From Mesoplasma syrphidae (lineage in GTDB: Bacteria; Bacillota_I; Bacilli_A; Mycoplasmatales; Mycoplasmataceae), in contig NZ_CP025257.1 of NCBI RefSeq assembly GCF_002843565.1, forward strand, positions 310,001 through 374,000: 64,000 bases of DNA, in the 5' to 3' direction. The position numbers were made by a program, and so were the translations under genes. This document shows positions 10,141-25,957 of the stretch, piece by piece (position 1 is the first letter of the stretch; each line of letters starts with the position of its first letter). Below the pieces are notes generated by a model. That model saw only the letters and a list, made by a program, of their open reading frames with translations, had not been told where the DNA came from and made no database searches.

Positions 10141-10328
10141 AATTGCCTTCAAGTAACTATAATGTTTTATGATTTTATTGTGTAGTCAAAATTAAGTTTT
10201 TGCTATACTTTCATCGCTTTAACTAACTACCAAAATTTCTTATAAAAAAAATAATAAAGGCAGTTGTTAATTTATAATTATAATAAGGATTCATTTCGTA
10301 TGGGTCTTTTAGGAATAGAGGAATCACT

Positions 10329-11744
10329 ATGTACAAATTCAAGGCAATGATCAACAATAAATTTATTGACACGGCAGCACAATTAGAAATTATTAATCCC
10401 GATGGTTTAGAAATTTGTGGTAGCGTTAGCGCATTATCAAAAGAGCAAATTAACCATGCTTTTTTGGCAGCTCGTCAAGCTCAAAAAAAATGAGAAAAAA
10501 TTAGCTTAGACAAGCGAATTGAATATTTAAATGGCTGAAAAGAATTATTAGTAGCAAACAAAAATGAATTGGCGACAATTATTATGAGTGAGGTTGGGAA
10601 AGGCTATAAGGATGCTTTAGTTGAAGTTGAAAGAACAGTTGAATATATGACTGAGACTTTTGCCCAAGCAACAAAGTTAGAACCTTTAAAATTAGATGGT
10701 TCCAAATATGGCGCTCCCAATAAACAGGCAACCTTTTCTCGAGTAGCTAAGGGTGTTGGAGTTGCAATTTCGCCATTTAACTACCCCATTAACTTGGCAA
10801 TTTCAAAAATTGCTCCTGCTTTAGTTATGGGAAATACATTAGTATTTAAACCAGCAACTCAAGGAAGTCTAATTGGGGCTCGTCTTGGTGAACTAGCTGT
10901 TGAAGCTGGCATTCCCGAAGGAATTTTTAATGTCGTGACTGGTCGTGGACGTGATATTGGCGATGTTATTGTCACAAATTCTGAAATTGATTTTATTTCA
11001 TTTACCGGAAGTGTTGGTATTGGAAAACATCTATTAGAAATTGCTTCAAGTAAAGATATTGTTTTAGAACTAGGTGGAAAAGATCCAGCAATCGTTATTG
11101 ATGCAGATAATTTGGAAAAATATGCTAATGAGATTGTCAGCGGAGCATTTAGCTATTCTGGACAACGTTGTACAGCGATTAAACGAGTACTAACAACTAA
11201 TGAAATTGCTGACAAGTTAGTGCCATTATTGGTTTCAAAAATTAATACATTGTCTGTCGGAAAACCAATAGATAATGCTGATATCACACCATTAATTGAC
11301 TTGAAATCGGCGGACTTTGTTTGAGATTTAATTAATGATGCCAAAGCAAAAGGTGCAACCGCATTAACTGGAGATTCACGAATTGCCAACTTAATTACGC
11401 CAACTTTAGTTGATAATGTTACTACTGAAATGCGTTTAGCTTGAGAAGAACCTTTTGGTCCAGTTTTACCAATTTTGCGTTTAAATAGTATAGAAGAAAT
11501 GATTAAAGTTGCTAATGCTTCAAACTTTGGTTTGCAAGCAAGTATTTATGGAACAAATCTTGAACAAGCACTTGAGATTGCTTATCAAATTGAAGCAGGA
11601 ACTGTTAATATAAATGGAAAATCTCAACGTGGACCAGATCAATTCCCATTTTTGGGAATCAAAGATTCTGGATTTGGAACTCAAGGAATTGGTGAAACCA
11701 TTTTGTCAGTTACTCGTTATAAAGGAATTGTTATTAACCATTAA
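10329..11744 (+). CDS. gapN: NADP-dependent non-phosphorylating glyceraldehyde-3-phosphate dehydrogenase
   Basis: GapN oxidises glyceraldehyde 3-phosphate directly to 3-phosphoglycerate and makes NADPH, bypassing the ATP-yielding step of glycolysis. The 471-residue product is a full-length aldehyde dehydrogenase. Visible landmarks are the Rossmann region with FTGSVGIG, general-base Glu247 in LELGGKDP, nucleophile Cys281 in SGQRCTAIKRV, and EEPFGPVLP. The C-terminal INGKSQRGPDQFPFLG segment is characteristic of GapN rather than other aldehyde dehydrogenases, and the spacing of Glu247 and Cys281 matches known GapN. GAGG at 10317-10320 sets the start. The gene is monocistronic and has its own terminator. 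In a mollicute without a full oxidative pentose phosphate pathway it is a plausible main NADPH source (inference). Confidence 0.92.
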
Positions 11745-11767
11745 TTGACAAAAATGTATTTTTTAAA

Positions 11768-11817
11768 AAAGAATTGATAACCAATAGGTGGTTGCCAATT
11801 CTTTTTTTTTTTTTTTT
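11768..11817 (+). terminator. Terminator of gapN with a 16-T run
   Basis: Arms AAAGAATTG and CAATTCTTT with inner AACC/GGTT pairing, then T at 11802-11817. The T-run is followed by G and CATACT, a weak -10-like hexamer, just before the next lipoprotein gene. Confidence 0.85.
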
Positions 11818-11895
11818 GCATACTAAAAAAAGTTTTTTTAACATATAAGAGAGTTTTAACAAAATGCTCTGAAAGTGAAAGGAAAATATTATTTT

Positions 11896-14250
11896 ATGAA
11901 GAAATTAATGACGATGTTAGCAACAATATCACTTGTTGCTACAACAACTACAACTGTAATAAGTTGTAGAACTAAAAGTGATGATGCTATTATTGATTTA
12001 AAAAAACAATTAGAAGATCTTAAAAAGCAAAAAGAAGACTTAATTGAGGACCACGATAAAGAACTTAAAGAAAGACAAAAAGACTTAAACAAGTTAAACC
12101 AAAAAATTACCTTAAGGGATAAAGAAATTAGTGAATTGAATACTCTAATATTTAATAAGGAAAAACAAATTGTTGATTTTAAAAGAAAAGTTAATGAAAT
12201 GACAGAAGCAATAGAAGATAAAGAAAAAACATTAAATGAAAAACAGCAAGAATATGAAAATTTGTCACAAAAATATCAGAAAAAAAATGAGGAGCTTAAA
12301 AATTTAAATCAGGACTTTGAAACAAAAGAAAAAGAGGTTTCTTTTCATAAGCAAAATATTGAAAAACTTCAAAAACAAATTGAATCTCAAAATATAGCAA
12401 TACAACAAAAACAAAAAAATATAAATATCTTGATTAGGCAAAATAATTTAAATGAAAGTAGAATAGGAAAACTTTCAAATTTGCTAGAGGAGGCCAAATT
12501 AAAAAAACATAATCTGGAAACTGAAATTACTAGTCTCAATGGTAAATTATATAAAAATGCTAATGAAATTGCTAATCTAGAAATACGGGTGCAAAATTTA
12601 GAAACTGAAAAACAAAAATTAGCAAAACTATTGGCAGATGCTCAACAAAAAATATCAAATTTTGAAAAGGAATCTCAAAACAAAGTTTGATCAGAGATTG
12701 ATGATTTGATTTTATCACACAATGCATTAATACAATTTAAGCAAAAAGTTTTGGAATTTGAAACGGAATTGAAAAATAAAAATGTAAGCTTGCAAGAAAA
12801 AAACGACCAATTGGAAAACAAACGTATTGAAAATGAAAATTTGCAAAACACAATTACACGTTTAGAGCAAGAAAACCTTAAAATTGAAAAGCAATCTATA
12901 GAGATTAAAAATGAATTAAAAAAAGTTAATCAAATTGTTGCTGAAAAAATTGCTGAAATTGCTAACCTAAAAAGTGAAAATGAGCAACTCTCAAAATCAA
13001 AATCTGAGATCGAATCTGCTTTAAGAGAATCACGAAATCAAAATTCTCAACTATCAAAGCTGAAGTGTCAATTAGATGAGCAACTAAAACAAATTAACAA
13101 AACTTTGCAAGCAAAAAATACAGAAAATGCTATGTTACAAAAAGATAAACAAGCTTTGGAAAAAGAAATCGAAAATCTGAATATTCAATTAGCAAAGGCA
13201 ATAAATTCCAAAAGAACAATGCAGCAAGAAATTGACACTTTAAGGCAAGAAAAACAGTCATTTGAAAGTCATTATAATTTATTAAAACAAGAATACGAAC
13301 AAATATCAAAATCTTTTAGATTTAAACAAGTTTTTAAAAAAGAGTTAGAGCCTGCTTTTTGGTCATTGTTAGATACAGAACAATCTGATTTAAAAATTCG
13401 ACAAAATGCTGATGATTATAATCAAAAGCAGAATAAATATACCGACAAAAACTTTTATGTAATTAATAATAATTATCATTTGAAAAAACAAGATTATTTT
13501 TATAATGGTATTAGAGAGTTTTTATTAGAATTTATGACAAATTATGATATAGAAAGAGATCAAAAATACTGAAAAAAATTGACGAAGACTGAGTCAAACA
13601 TTAAAAAATATGAAAAATTTAGAACAAGCGATAATGTTTACTTAACCGGTTTGGCTAATCCTGATAATTTAAAACTAGTTCAGAATCAAATGCAACTTTG
13701 ATTAAATGATTTAAAGACAAATTCCAATTATCATCAAAAATATTTTGGCAGAGCAAAATACTGAATAAATTTACTAAATCCAGTCGTAAAAGTTTATCAT
13801 TTAACTAAAGAGCATAGTAACGTTCGAAATCTAGTCAGTTACAGACTAAAAGATGGAAGAGAATATACCCATTCAAAATCAACAAGGTTTGAAATTTCTC
13901 TTCAACCACAAATAAAATCAACCGATTCACCAGAAGATAAACTAATTAAAAAAATAGTATATGGTAACAAAAAATTTTTTGATCTTGCAAGAATTGATTT
14001 TACAAATGACTGATATGAAAATGGGATGTACGCTTTTAATGAAGAAGGCCCAACGAGACTCTCATTTGATCCTAAAGATTATAATCGTGGTTTATATGAA
14101 GAAGGATACTATAGCAATGGTTACTCAATAAGAATTAGAAAGTTTGAAAAAAAGCTAGATGAGCAAACTAAAAATGATAGATTATCATTATTGGGACAAA
14201 AAAGTCAAAAATATGCTAAATGATTTTTTTCTATTAAGTTTAATGAATAA
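11896..14250 (+). CDS. Long coiled-coil surface lipoprotein
   Basis: A 784-residue lipoprotein: signal peptide with lipobox Cys24 (TVISC), then an almost unbroken alpha-helical coiled coil of heptads rich in Lys, Glu, Gln and Asn from about residue 30 to 475. A C-terminal domain of about 300 residues contains many aromatic residues and TGA-encoded Trp. The coiled coil would form a rod of tens of nanometres projecting from the membrane and carrying the distal domain, which I cannot assign. The in-frame GTG at 11875 was not used because it has no ribosome binding site and would place seven residues before the signal peptide; AAAGGA sits upstream of the ATG. It has terminators on both sides, so it is a single-gene unit. 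Confidence 0.82.
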
Positions 14251-14256
14251 TATATG

Positions 14257-14306
14257 AAGGTTCTAAAACCGCGAAAAGGTTTAAGAACCTTTTTTTTTTT
14301 TTTTTT
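14257..14306 (+). terminator. Intrinsic terminator with a 17-T run
   Basis: Arms AAGGTTCT and AGAACCTT with inner AAACC/GGTTT pairing, then T at 14290-14306. The next bases are G and TATACT (14308-14313), a good -10 hexamer, 58 bases before the following lipoprotein ATG. Confidence 0.85.
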
Positions 14307-14370
14307 GTATACTCGTGCATATTTTAAGTGTTCCAACTAAAATTATAGATAAGACATAGGAGGTCTGAAC

Positions 14371-14952
14371 ATGAAAAAATTATTAACATTATTGGGAGCA
14401 GTTGGATTAACTGCAACTGCAAGTAGCGCTGTTGTGGCATGTGGAAACAAAGATAAAAGTGTTGACACAAAAGAATTTGAAGCAGCAGCAAAAATAGAAG
14501 CAAATGCTAAATATGCAACAATTAAAGAAGCAGCAGCAGCTATTGAAAAACTTGCTAAGCCCAAAGGTGTTTCTAAGATTACTGTAACAGGTAATGAGGA
14601 AACAAAAAAAATTACTATTAAATTTACAGTTGAAAAAGGCTACAAGGCAATCAATGATATGGTTTTAGACTTTAAAGCAGCTGGAGAAGAAAAAACTCCA
14701 GTTATTAAAGGAGCTGAAGCAAAATCTGTTGAAGTAGGAAAAGAAGTAACTCTAAATATTACAATTGATAATGCTATTGAAGGAGAAAAATTAACAGTTA
14801 AATCTTCAGATGCAACAATTGCTACTGTTGCTGTTAATGATACAAATGTTGTGACAGTTAAAGGACTTAAAGCTGGAAAAGCAACAATTACGCTTTCTTA
14901 TAAAGGAGCTGCAGATGTTACTTTCGAAGCGACAGTTACTACTGCAGAATAG
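14371..14952 (+). CDS. Small lipoprotein with an Ig-like (BIG2-type) domain
   Basis: A 193-residue lipoprotein with leader MKKLLTLLGAVGLTATAS and lipobox Cys24 (VVAC). The middle section (residues 30-100) is Ala/Lys/Glu-rich. The C-terminal 80 residues show the bacterial Ig-like group 2 pattern: SVEVGKEVTL, then TVKSSDATIATV, then GLKAGKATITLSY, which forms a beta-sandwich common in adhesins. The ribosome binding site AGGAGG is strong and the gene ends at its own terminator just before the rRNA operon, so it may be abundantly made. Its size and make-up recall spiralin-type major surface lipoproteins, but I see no clear spiralin motif, so that link is speculative. Confidence 0.85.
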   Translation: MKKLLTLLGAVGLTATASSAVVACGNKDKSVDTKEFEAAAKIEANAKYATIKEAAAAIEKLAKPKGVSKITVTGNEETKKITIKFTVEKGYKAINDMVLDFKAAGEEKTPVIKGAEAKSVEVGKEVTLNITIDNAIEGEKLTVKSSDATIATVAVNDTNVVTVKGLKAGKATITLSYKGAADVTFEATVTTAE

Positions 14953-14980
14953 TAAGAACGATTTAAATTCATTATTTTAT

Positions 14981-15007
14981 AAAAACGAGAAGTACTCTCG
15001 TTTTTTT
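14981..15007 (+). terminator. Intrinsic terminator after the Ig-like lipoprotein gene
   Basis: Arms AAAAACGAGA and TCTCGTTTTT around a 5-base loop, ending in a 7-T run, 29 bases after the stop codon. The following 200 bases to the rRNA promoter hold nothing recognisable. Confidence 0.85.
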
Positions 15008-15206
15008 ATACGAACAATAAGCTCTTTAAAAATATCAATTTTTGATTTGCAAATTGATAATGGATAATAAAAATCATTTGATACTTAATTGATATGAAGA
15101 ACATACAATCATTCCTTTTATATAAATAAAATATTCTACTTTTGCCAAATTTTGAAAATCATATTTTGTTAGTCAAAAAAATTTTTGATATTTTTTAAAA
15201 AAACTA

Positions 15207-15235
15207 TTCCATTTCCATTTTTGCTATGCTAATAT
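15207..15235 (+). promoter_or_regulatory. Candidate rRNA operon promoter
   Basis: TTCCAT (15207-15212) and TAATAT (15230-15235) are 17 bp apart, with TG at 15227-15228 forming an extended -10. It lies about 30 bases before the leader processing arm. Only a pattern match. Confidence 0.45.
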
Positions 15236-15265
15236 CTAAAAGTCGCCAATTGGCAACACAATGAT

Positions 15266-15285
15266 CTTTGAAAACTAAATAGAAC
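15266..15285 (+). promoter_or_regulatory. 16S processing stem, 5' arm (boxA-like leader)
   Basis: CTTTGAAAACTAAATAGAAC pairs with 16960-16979 (18 of 20 positions) across the 16S gene. The two form the RNase III precursor stem. The CTTTGAAAACT core is the boxA-like leader element shared by Firmicutes rRNA operons. Confidence 0.75.
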
Positions 15286-15383
15286 AACAATTGTACAAAT
15301 CTTGATCAATATCAATTTAATTTGAGTAGACAATATTATATATACAATAAAAAAAGAAACAGTCAGAATCAATTCACATTTTT

Positions 15384-16912
<1,529 letters not shown>

Positions 16913-17129
16913 ATGGAGTAAATTTTAAAAAGCAGCGTGAAACTGCTTTGACTGTTTCTGTTCTATTTAGTTTTCAGAGGTTATTAATTTAATCTCTGAA
17001 AAGAATTGTTCTTTGAAAACTGAATATTAGATGAAAAAACAATTTTCTTAATTGAATTATATTCAATTATCAAATTTGACATCAGTTATAAAAAAACTAA
17101 AATTAATGTTATAAATTGCAAATAGATTT
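16913..17129 (+). other. 16S-23S spacer without tRNA genes
   Basis: About 217 bases. It holds the 3' arm of the 16S processing stem (16960-16979) and a local hairpin TTTTCAGAG / CTCTGAAAA (16971-17001). It also holds the 5' arm of the 23S stem (17005-17032), which pairs with 20093-20120 at 27 of 28 positions. No tRNA cloverleaf is present, the usual mollicute arrangement. Confidence 0.8.
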
Positions 17130-20045
<2,916 letters not shown>

Positions 20046-20130
20046 AAATCTATTACTCAACGCACATTTATATAAAAACAATAAATTTTTCAATCTAGTA
20101 TTCAGTTTTCAAAGAACAATCAAAATTAAG

Positions 20131-20241
20131 ATCTGGTGATAATAGCATAGAGGTCACACCTGTTCCCATACCGAACACAGAAGTTAAGCTCTATTACGGC
20201 GACAATATTGCATTCGTGAGAAGATAGCGAGTTGCCAGTTC
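20131..20241 (+). rRNA. rrf: 5S ribosomal RNA
   Basis: A 5S gene of about 110 bases ending the operon. It contains the conserved CACACCTGTTCCCATACCGA and GAACACAGAAGTTAAGC segments, with complementary ends TCTGGTGAT / GCCAGTT. Confidence 0.93.
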
Positions 20242-20242
20242 T

Positions 20243-20275
20243 AAAAAAGAAACCTTTAATTAGGTTTCTTTTTTT
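20243..20275 (+). terminator. rRNA operon terminator
   Basis: Hairpin AAAGAAACCT / AGGTTTCTTT followed by T-run, directly after the 5S gene. Confidence 0.88.
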
Positions 20276-20559
20276 GTCTAATAAGTTTGTGAATCTATAA
20301 ATGACATTATTTAGAAAAATTATTTCATTAAAGTTTACTTTAATAGTTAAAAAGCATGTTAAATTGTAACTCATTTTTTAAAATAAAAGTATCAAAGGAA
20401 ACTATTGTATTAACAGGAGATGATTTCAAGCATTATAAAATTTTTAAAACATTTACTTTAATAATAAAGGCTATTTTAATATAGTGTAATAAATTAGTAC
20501 TTGCTCAAAAGTTAAGTTATACCAATATCTTGACAATACAAACCAAAAAAACTAATTTA
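20276..20559. other. Intergenic region after the rRNA operon
   Basis: Very AT-rich, with no coding frame or strong hairpin seen on either strand. Confidence 0.4.
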
Positions 20560-21228
20560 ATGAAATTAATAATCGCGATACTAGGTGTTGGAGCACTTAT
20601 AGCACTAACTGGTGTTATCAGCTTCAATTCACTAGATAATGAATAGCAATCAAATAGCAGACAGCTAAAAAACGATAGTAACAAAGAAAAAATGCATTTA
20701 GAAGATCGCACTCAATATGAAGATATTTGAATTTCTGGTCAGTATCAAAATTTGGTGTTGTTTTATGATGTAGTTGCAACAAATTCAAATGTAAAACATT
20801 TTAGTGTAGAAATAAAAATTACCAAATACCAATTGACCAAAAGTACGCTAAGAGTTTCTTCAAAGGGAAATACTATATTAAGAAATGCACATTATCTTCA
20901 AGGAAGACAAACTCATTAGCAAATAACATTGAGGTTAATACTACGGTAAGAAGATACTAAAGCAACCCAACATCTAGCTCAATGGGTCACATATTTTTAC
21001 AGCATATACTTCTGAGTTACATAATGATAGAATTGGACAACGATGAGCTGGATATAATGGAAGCCTTAGATCATCAATAGAATATTATGAAGATAAGTTT
21101 TATCTACTAATGGAATTTATGGCTATATCAGTGGATTTGGAAGCCAAGTTGGAAAATATTCTTATTGTAAATATAGAGCTTATAAAAGTTTACAGCTAAG
21201 TCAAAAGATCGTCAAAAAGAATTTTTAA
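20560..21228 (+). pseudogene. Decayed gene for a secreted protein
   Basis: The frame opens with a signal-like leader MKLIIAILGVGALIALTG and continues as protein-like sequence. It is interrupted by in-frame TAG stops at 20644-20646 and 20917-20919, which no code change explains. Protein-like stretches then continue in shifted frames: SELHNDRIGQRWAGYNGSL around 21010-21065, and YGYISGFGSQVGKYS near 21120-21165, ending at TAA 21226-21228. At least two frameshifts and two nonsense changes are therefore present. The original was probably a non-lipidated surface protein of the same class as the genes at 8976 and 21449. The family is not recognised. Confidence 0.65.
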
Positions 21229-21298
21229 CAAGATAGTATTTCAAAAACAGTGCACAGTAGTTAGCTTAATAAAATCATCTACAAAAACATATATTTAA

Positions 21299-21341
21299 AC
21301 AAGAAATTTCTTAGATTAGAAGAATTTTGTTGTTTTTTTTT
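21299..21341 (+). terminator. Probable terminator before the giant surface protein gene
   Basis: Imperfect hairpin ACAAGAAATTTCT / AGAAGAATTTTGT followed by a 9-T run. It lies about 70 bases after the end of the decayed gene and may be its old terminator. Confidence 0.5.
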
Positions 21342-21448
21342 CGTTTTGACTTAAAATAAAGTTATAAGCTTTAAAAGCTGTTCCTATTTTATAGATTTTA
21401 AAATTTTTTAAATTAAAGTATGTTGCTACCAAAAAAACGAGGAGAGAT

Positions 21449-24400
21449 ATGAAAGTATTACTAGGATTGTTATCTGCATTAACTGTAGGAGAACAAGCAA
21501 CAACTATGTTGATGTCAACTAATCTAAGTCATAGTACCAAGACCAATGAACAAGATATAATTAAGGATTATGAAATAGTTGATCGTGCGGTTGTATATCT
21601 TGGAGCTAAAGTTGAGCAGTCTTTTTTTGACAAAAAAAGCGGTGCTACTTTTTGACGTGGGCTTTTTAGAAAAGAAAAACGTAACCGATTGGCTTACACA
21701 AAAATGAAGGCAGATTACTCTGGTTTTGAAACCTACAAAGCAATAGATTCAACTACAAATGAAAATGGTTGAGACGGACCTGGAAACAGAGCAAAAAAAG
21801 CTATGGGCATTGACTTAAAAGATCAAACGATTTTTTATGCAGCCAATGATGAAGTTTTTTATTTTAGTGAAAAGGGAATAACAAAATTTGAATGAAATAT
21901 TCAAAAAAGCAATGAAAATCAGTCAGATGGTTTAGTTGAAGGAATTGCTGGTGGAGTTAATGGTCTTTTGGCAGGATTTGGGGGTCTTTTGACTCCAGCA
22001 AAGCCAACTCCAATTGATTCAACTGGAGAAGAAATTATTTTGTTAAAACCAGAACAAGAGACAGTAAAAAATGCTGTTTTTTCTGAGGTTAATAATGCTA
22101 TTTATTATACAACTGTAAGTAGCATTGAAAATATTTGAAGAATAAATAGGCTTGACTATGAAACTTTGAAATCAACGGTAATTGATTCTGGACCAATGAT
22201 AGGTGAAAATAATTATCCAGCTTTGGCAACTTCAAATGATTCTGATACAGGATTTGTTTATTCTGTTTTGTCTGGAAATATTTCTTTGATTAATGGGGAA
22301 AATATTCAAGTAATTCATCAGTATAGTGATTCTAATCAAGCAATTAAGGTTATTGCTGAAAAAGATGGAATGTGAATTGTCAATGCCAGCAAAAAAAATG
22401 GTGTTGTAAATTTAGAAAATACTATTAGCTATTTTGTAGACATTGTTTCTAAAGAAACTAAAAAAGTGGCTGAAACAGGAACGTGAATTGAAGATGTTGT
22501 TTGAATTAATGATTTAACAAAATATACAATTTTCAATAATCAAGTAAGGATAAAATCAACAAATAATGCCTCATCAGAATATCTGTATAAGCAAACACCA
22601 CTTCCATCCACAAATGAATTTAGTGTTAAAACAGTAGAAGGCTATAGTGGAATTTTTGATTATGCAGTGAGTTTTCAAACAGATGAAATGTTTCGACGCA
22701 AAGGTGGGATTTTAGGCGGTGGAAAGTGAGACGGAATGTATGTTAACCGTACCATCAGCGATAAATTTCAAGAAGCACTACGATTTACCAATCTTGGAAA
22801 TCAAGAAGGCCAACTTGAATATTCATTGGGAGAAAAAGACGAAGTTTATGTTTGAGCAGATCCTGAAAAGCATGCAATTAAAATTACGGGCAATTCTTAT
22901 ATTTCCAAAGTTACATTATTAGATGAAGATAGTGAAGAAGAAATTGATGTAGTGTTGGAATACAATGATAATGACAAGTTCTGATCAGTACCGATTGTCA
23001 AGCCGGGTTCTGCTAAAGGAACTGATATTTTAATTCAGTTTTATGATGAAGAAAATCCTGAATTTAAAAAAGAAGCTCGCTTAAAATTGAGAGATCGCCA
23101 AAATGTCCAAATCGATTTAAGTTTGCCGGAAAACTCAATTGAAAATAACTTGAAAGTCAGTAATGAAACAAAAGAACCTGAAATTTTTGCAGCGATTAGA
23201 GAAAAGTTTGGCCTAAATTTGACCAATAATGATATCAATATTTTTTTTGAAAAAGCCACTTACAGCACTCCAGGAAAAATAAAAATTGAAGCAAAACCTG
23301 AATCTCATTTAGTAATCAAAAGCCAGGAAATAAAAATTCCAACCTTAGTACTTGACATAGAAACTTTTAGGTTTGAAAATTTAACGTCTTTAACAGACGA
23401 AGGCGAAATTCGCAATGCTGTTACTAAGCAATTGAAAGCTGCTACAGATATGAATTTAGATGTCGGCAGCAATTATGATTTAGATTACGAACCCGCAACT
23501 CAAACAGAAAACGGATACATTGATATTAAAGCAAAAATGAATTCAACTTTATTTATTAATAGTCAAAGGATAGTTTTATCAGCTAGCGGAGCTATTGATT
23601 TGGCAACCTTATTAGTTCATGAGAATATTCAGCTATCAAACGACATAACTAACGAAAAAATTTTGGAAATGATTAACAAGGCCATAAAAAAAGAATTTCC
23701 AAACTCAGATGAGATAAGCTTAAGTGATTTGATTATTGAAAAATCTGAAGCAAAAATAGGAGTCAAGGGTTCATTATATATTGCAGCTGATCCTGATACT
23801 GCTTTAATCAAAAATTCAGTTACACTAGATATTCCATGACTAAAATTTGACTTAGATAAGCTTTCGGTACAATTTGATAGTAATGAAGCAAACCAAGAAA
23901 ACTTCTTAAATCAAATTAATGCAATTCAAGGATTAAAAAAAGTTGCTAATAAAGATTTTGATTTTACTATAAATAAAGCGACTATCCAGAGTGAAGGAAA
24001 AATTGTGCTGACCGCCAATAAAAATTCAGAATATCTAGTAGGAAAAAAAGTTATTAGTATTCAGAAAATTTATGACTTGTCAACTGCAAATTTGTTTGAT
24101 GACTTAAAAGTTTTTAAAGAGACTAATGTTGATGACATTGTCGAATATTTAGCTAATAAAAAAGGCTGAGAAAAGGTTTCAGAACTTGATCTTGAAGTTG
24201 CAATTTCTAGAGATTCATCTTCAACTGAAGAAGGTATGATGCTAATTAAGGCGTCGTCTAATTCAACAAGAATTCAAAATCAGAAAGAAGTTGCTATTTT
24301 GAGAGATCGCCAAGATTTAAATGAGATTATCTTAGAAAAGGATAATTTTATTGGCAATATTACTCCAAATGATGTTGAAAATAAAACTGAAGAACAAGTA

Positions 24401-25840
24401 TTTGAGTTTATCAATAAATTGCTAATTAAAAAATATCCAAATATCAAACTTGATGAAATTTGATTGAAAGGCTATGACGAAAATGAAATTGAAATTGCAG
24501 CAAAGCCTGATTCAGAGGTTTACAAAAATTCAGCGACAGTAACATATACCTATAAAAGAGACTTAGAAGTTGAGATTCCCGAAGAAAAAAGAAGTCTGGG
24601 AATTAAAGATATCACTCCAACAGTTGCTGCAGTTAGAGAACATTTTGCTGATTTGAATTTTAATTGGGAACAAATAGAAATAGATATGAATACCAAAGAA
24701 AAAGAAAAAATTATTATATTAAAGGCTAAAAAAGATGCCAATTTTTATAAGGGAAGTGTGGAAATTAAATACGCCATTCCTGAAGATTTACAAGAAGTTA
24801 TTAAGGAGAAAAAATTAGGTAAGATTTCTAATTATAAAGAGAGTAATATTAAAGCGAAATTGCAAGAATTAAACCCCAATTTGGATATTGAAGCAGTTAA
24901 AATTGAAAATATAAGAAATGAAAATGCTAATTCAAGTTATCAAATTGTTAACAAACACTATATTGCCACTATTGAATCAGCCAACGAAGAAATTTATAAA
25001 AATTCGGTTGAGATTACTTTTAATGTTGATGAGGGAGAGGCTGAAGATTTATCAACAGTTATTAAAAACAAAACTATCAGTGTACCTTATGGGAAGACAA
25101 CAGAGATAGATACAATTAAGAAAGCAATTAAAACACAAAACCCTTATCCAACAATTGACTGAGACCTAATTGAACTTAAATTTAATGACAAAAATCAAGT
25201 AATATTACATTCAAAAAATGTCAATTATTATTATGGGGAAGTGGTCATTACAGTTAAAGAATTGGGAAAAAACTTAGCTGAAATTATAACTAAAAGTAAA
25301 ATTATTGTAGAGCATGGGAAGACTCAAGATAAACAGATTATTAAGCAAATTATTGACAATAAAAATGGTCACATTAATTGAGATGCCGCCGAGATTGAAT
25401 TTAAAGATGGCAAAGTTTATTTAGTATCAGTAAATCAAGAAGTTTATGTTGGTGAAATTGAAATTATTGTTGGTGAGCTTGGCCCAGAGCTATCAAGCGT
25501 GATAAAAAAACAAGAGATCGGAATTTCTTTTGCCAATAGGGGTAATCAAGAATCAATCAAGCAAGCAATTATTGAAGCTAATAAAGAACTTGGAATTAAA
25601 TGAGCACAAATCAAATTTACTTTTAATTCTGATGGAACAGTGACTTTATCTACGTTGGACCAAGATGTCTATATGGGAGAAATAGTTCTTTCAATTTTTG
25701 AAATCAACGAAGAAAAGGAGACTTATACAGTATTGATTATTTCAGTTATTGGGGTAGTAAGTTTTGCAACTTTTATTGCCTTATTATTATTGCTATTAAA
25801 AAGAAAAGACAAAAAAGAAGAACAAGATTCTCAAAAATAA
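21449..25840 (+). CDS. Giant modular surface protein with C-terminal membrane anchor
   Basis: A 1463-residue protein. It starts with a short hydrophobic leader without lipobox Cys (MKVLLGLLSALTVG), after a strong GGAGAG ribosome binding site. Residues about 40-480 look like repeated beta blades (NAIYYTTVSSIENIW, TGFVYSVLSGN). From about residue 560 to 1430 there are around eleven diverged modules of 70-80 residues. Each ends in a strand pair such as IEIAAKPDSEVYKNSATVTY, IATIESANEEIYKNSVEITF or YLVSVNQEVYVGEIEIIV. The pattern resembles the mollicute lipoprotein-associated repeat domain. One hydrophobic helix (about 1431-1453) and a short Lys/Glu tail anchor it in the membrane. Adhesion is a reasonable guess, not shown. 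Trp is mostly TGA. Confidence 0.82.
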
Positions 25841-25957
25841 TTGGTTAAAATGGATGATTGTCAAAGAATAAAAATTGTTAAAATGAAATATATTTTTAAT
25901 TAGGTAAAAGTACTATTTTTCTTTTATAATAAGTATGTAAAAGAATAGAGGAGAAAT

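Noticed and set aside
10300-10386. A 28-codon frame overlapping the gapN start, possible leader peptide
   Set aside because: Its ribosome binding site is poorly placed, and the GAGG inside it serves gapN; no codon pattern suggests attenuation.
16913-17129. Possible tRNA-Ile or tRNA-Ala gene in the rRNA spacer
   Set aside because: No cloverleaf, no GGTTCGAATCC-type arm; the spacer only contains processing stems.
21449-25840. Apparent row of separate short genes
   Set aside because: All segments share one frame and are separated only by TGA, which is Trp in this organism; it is a single gene.
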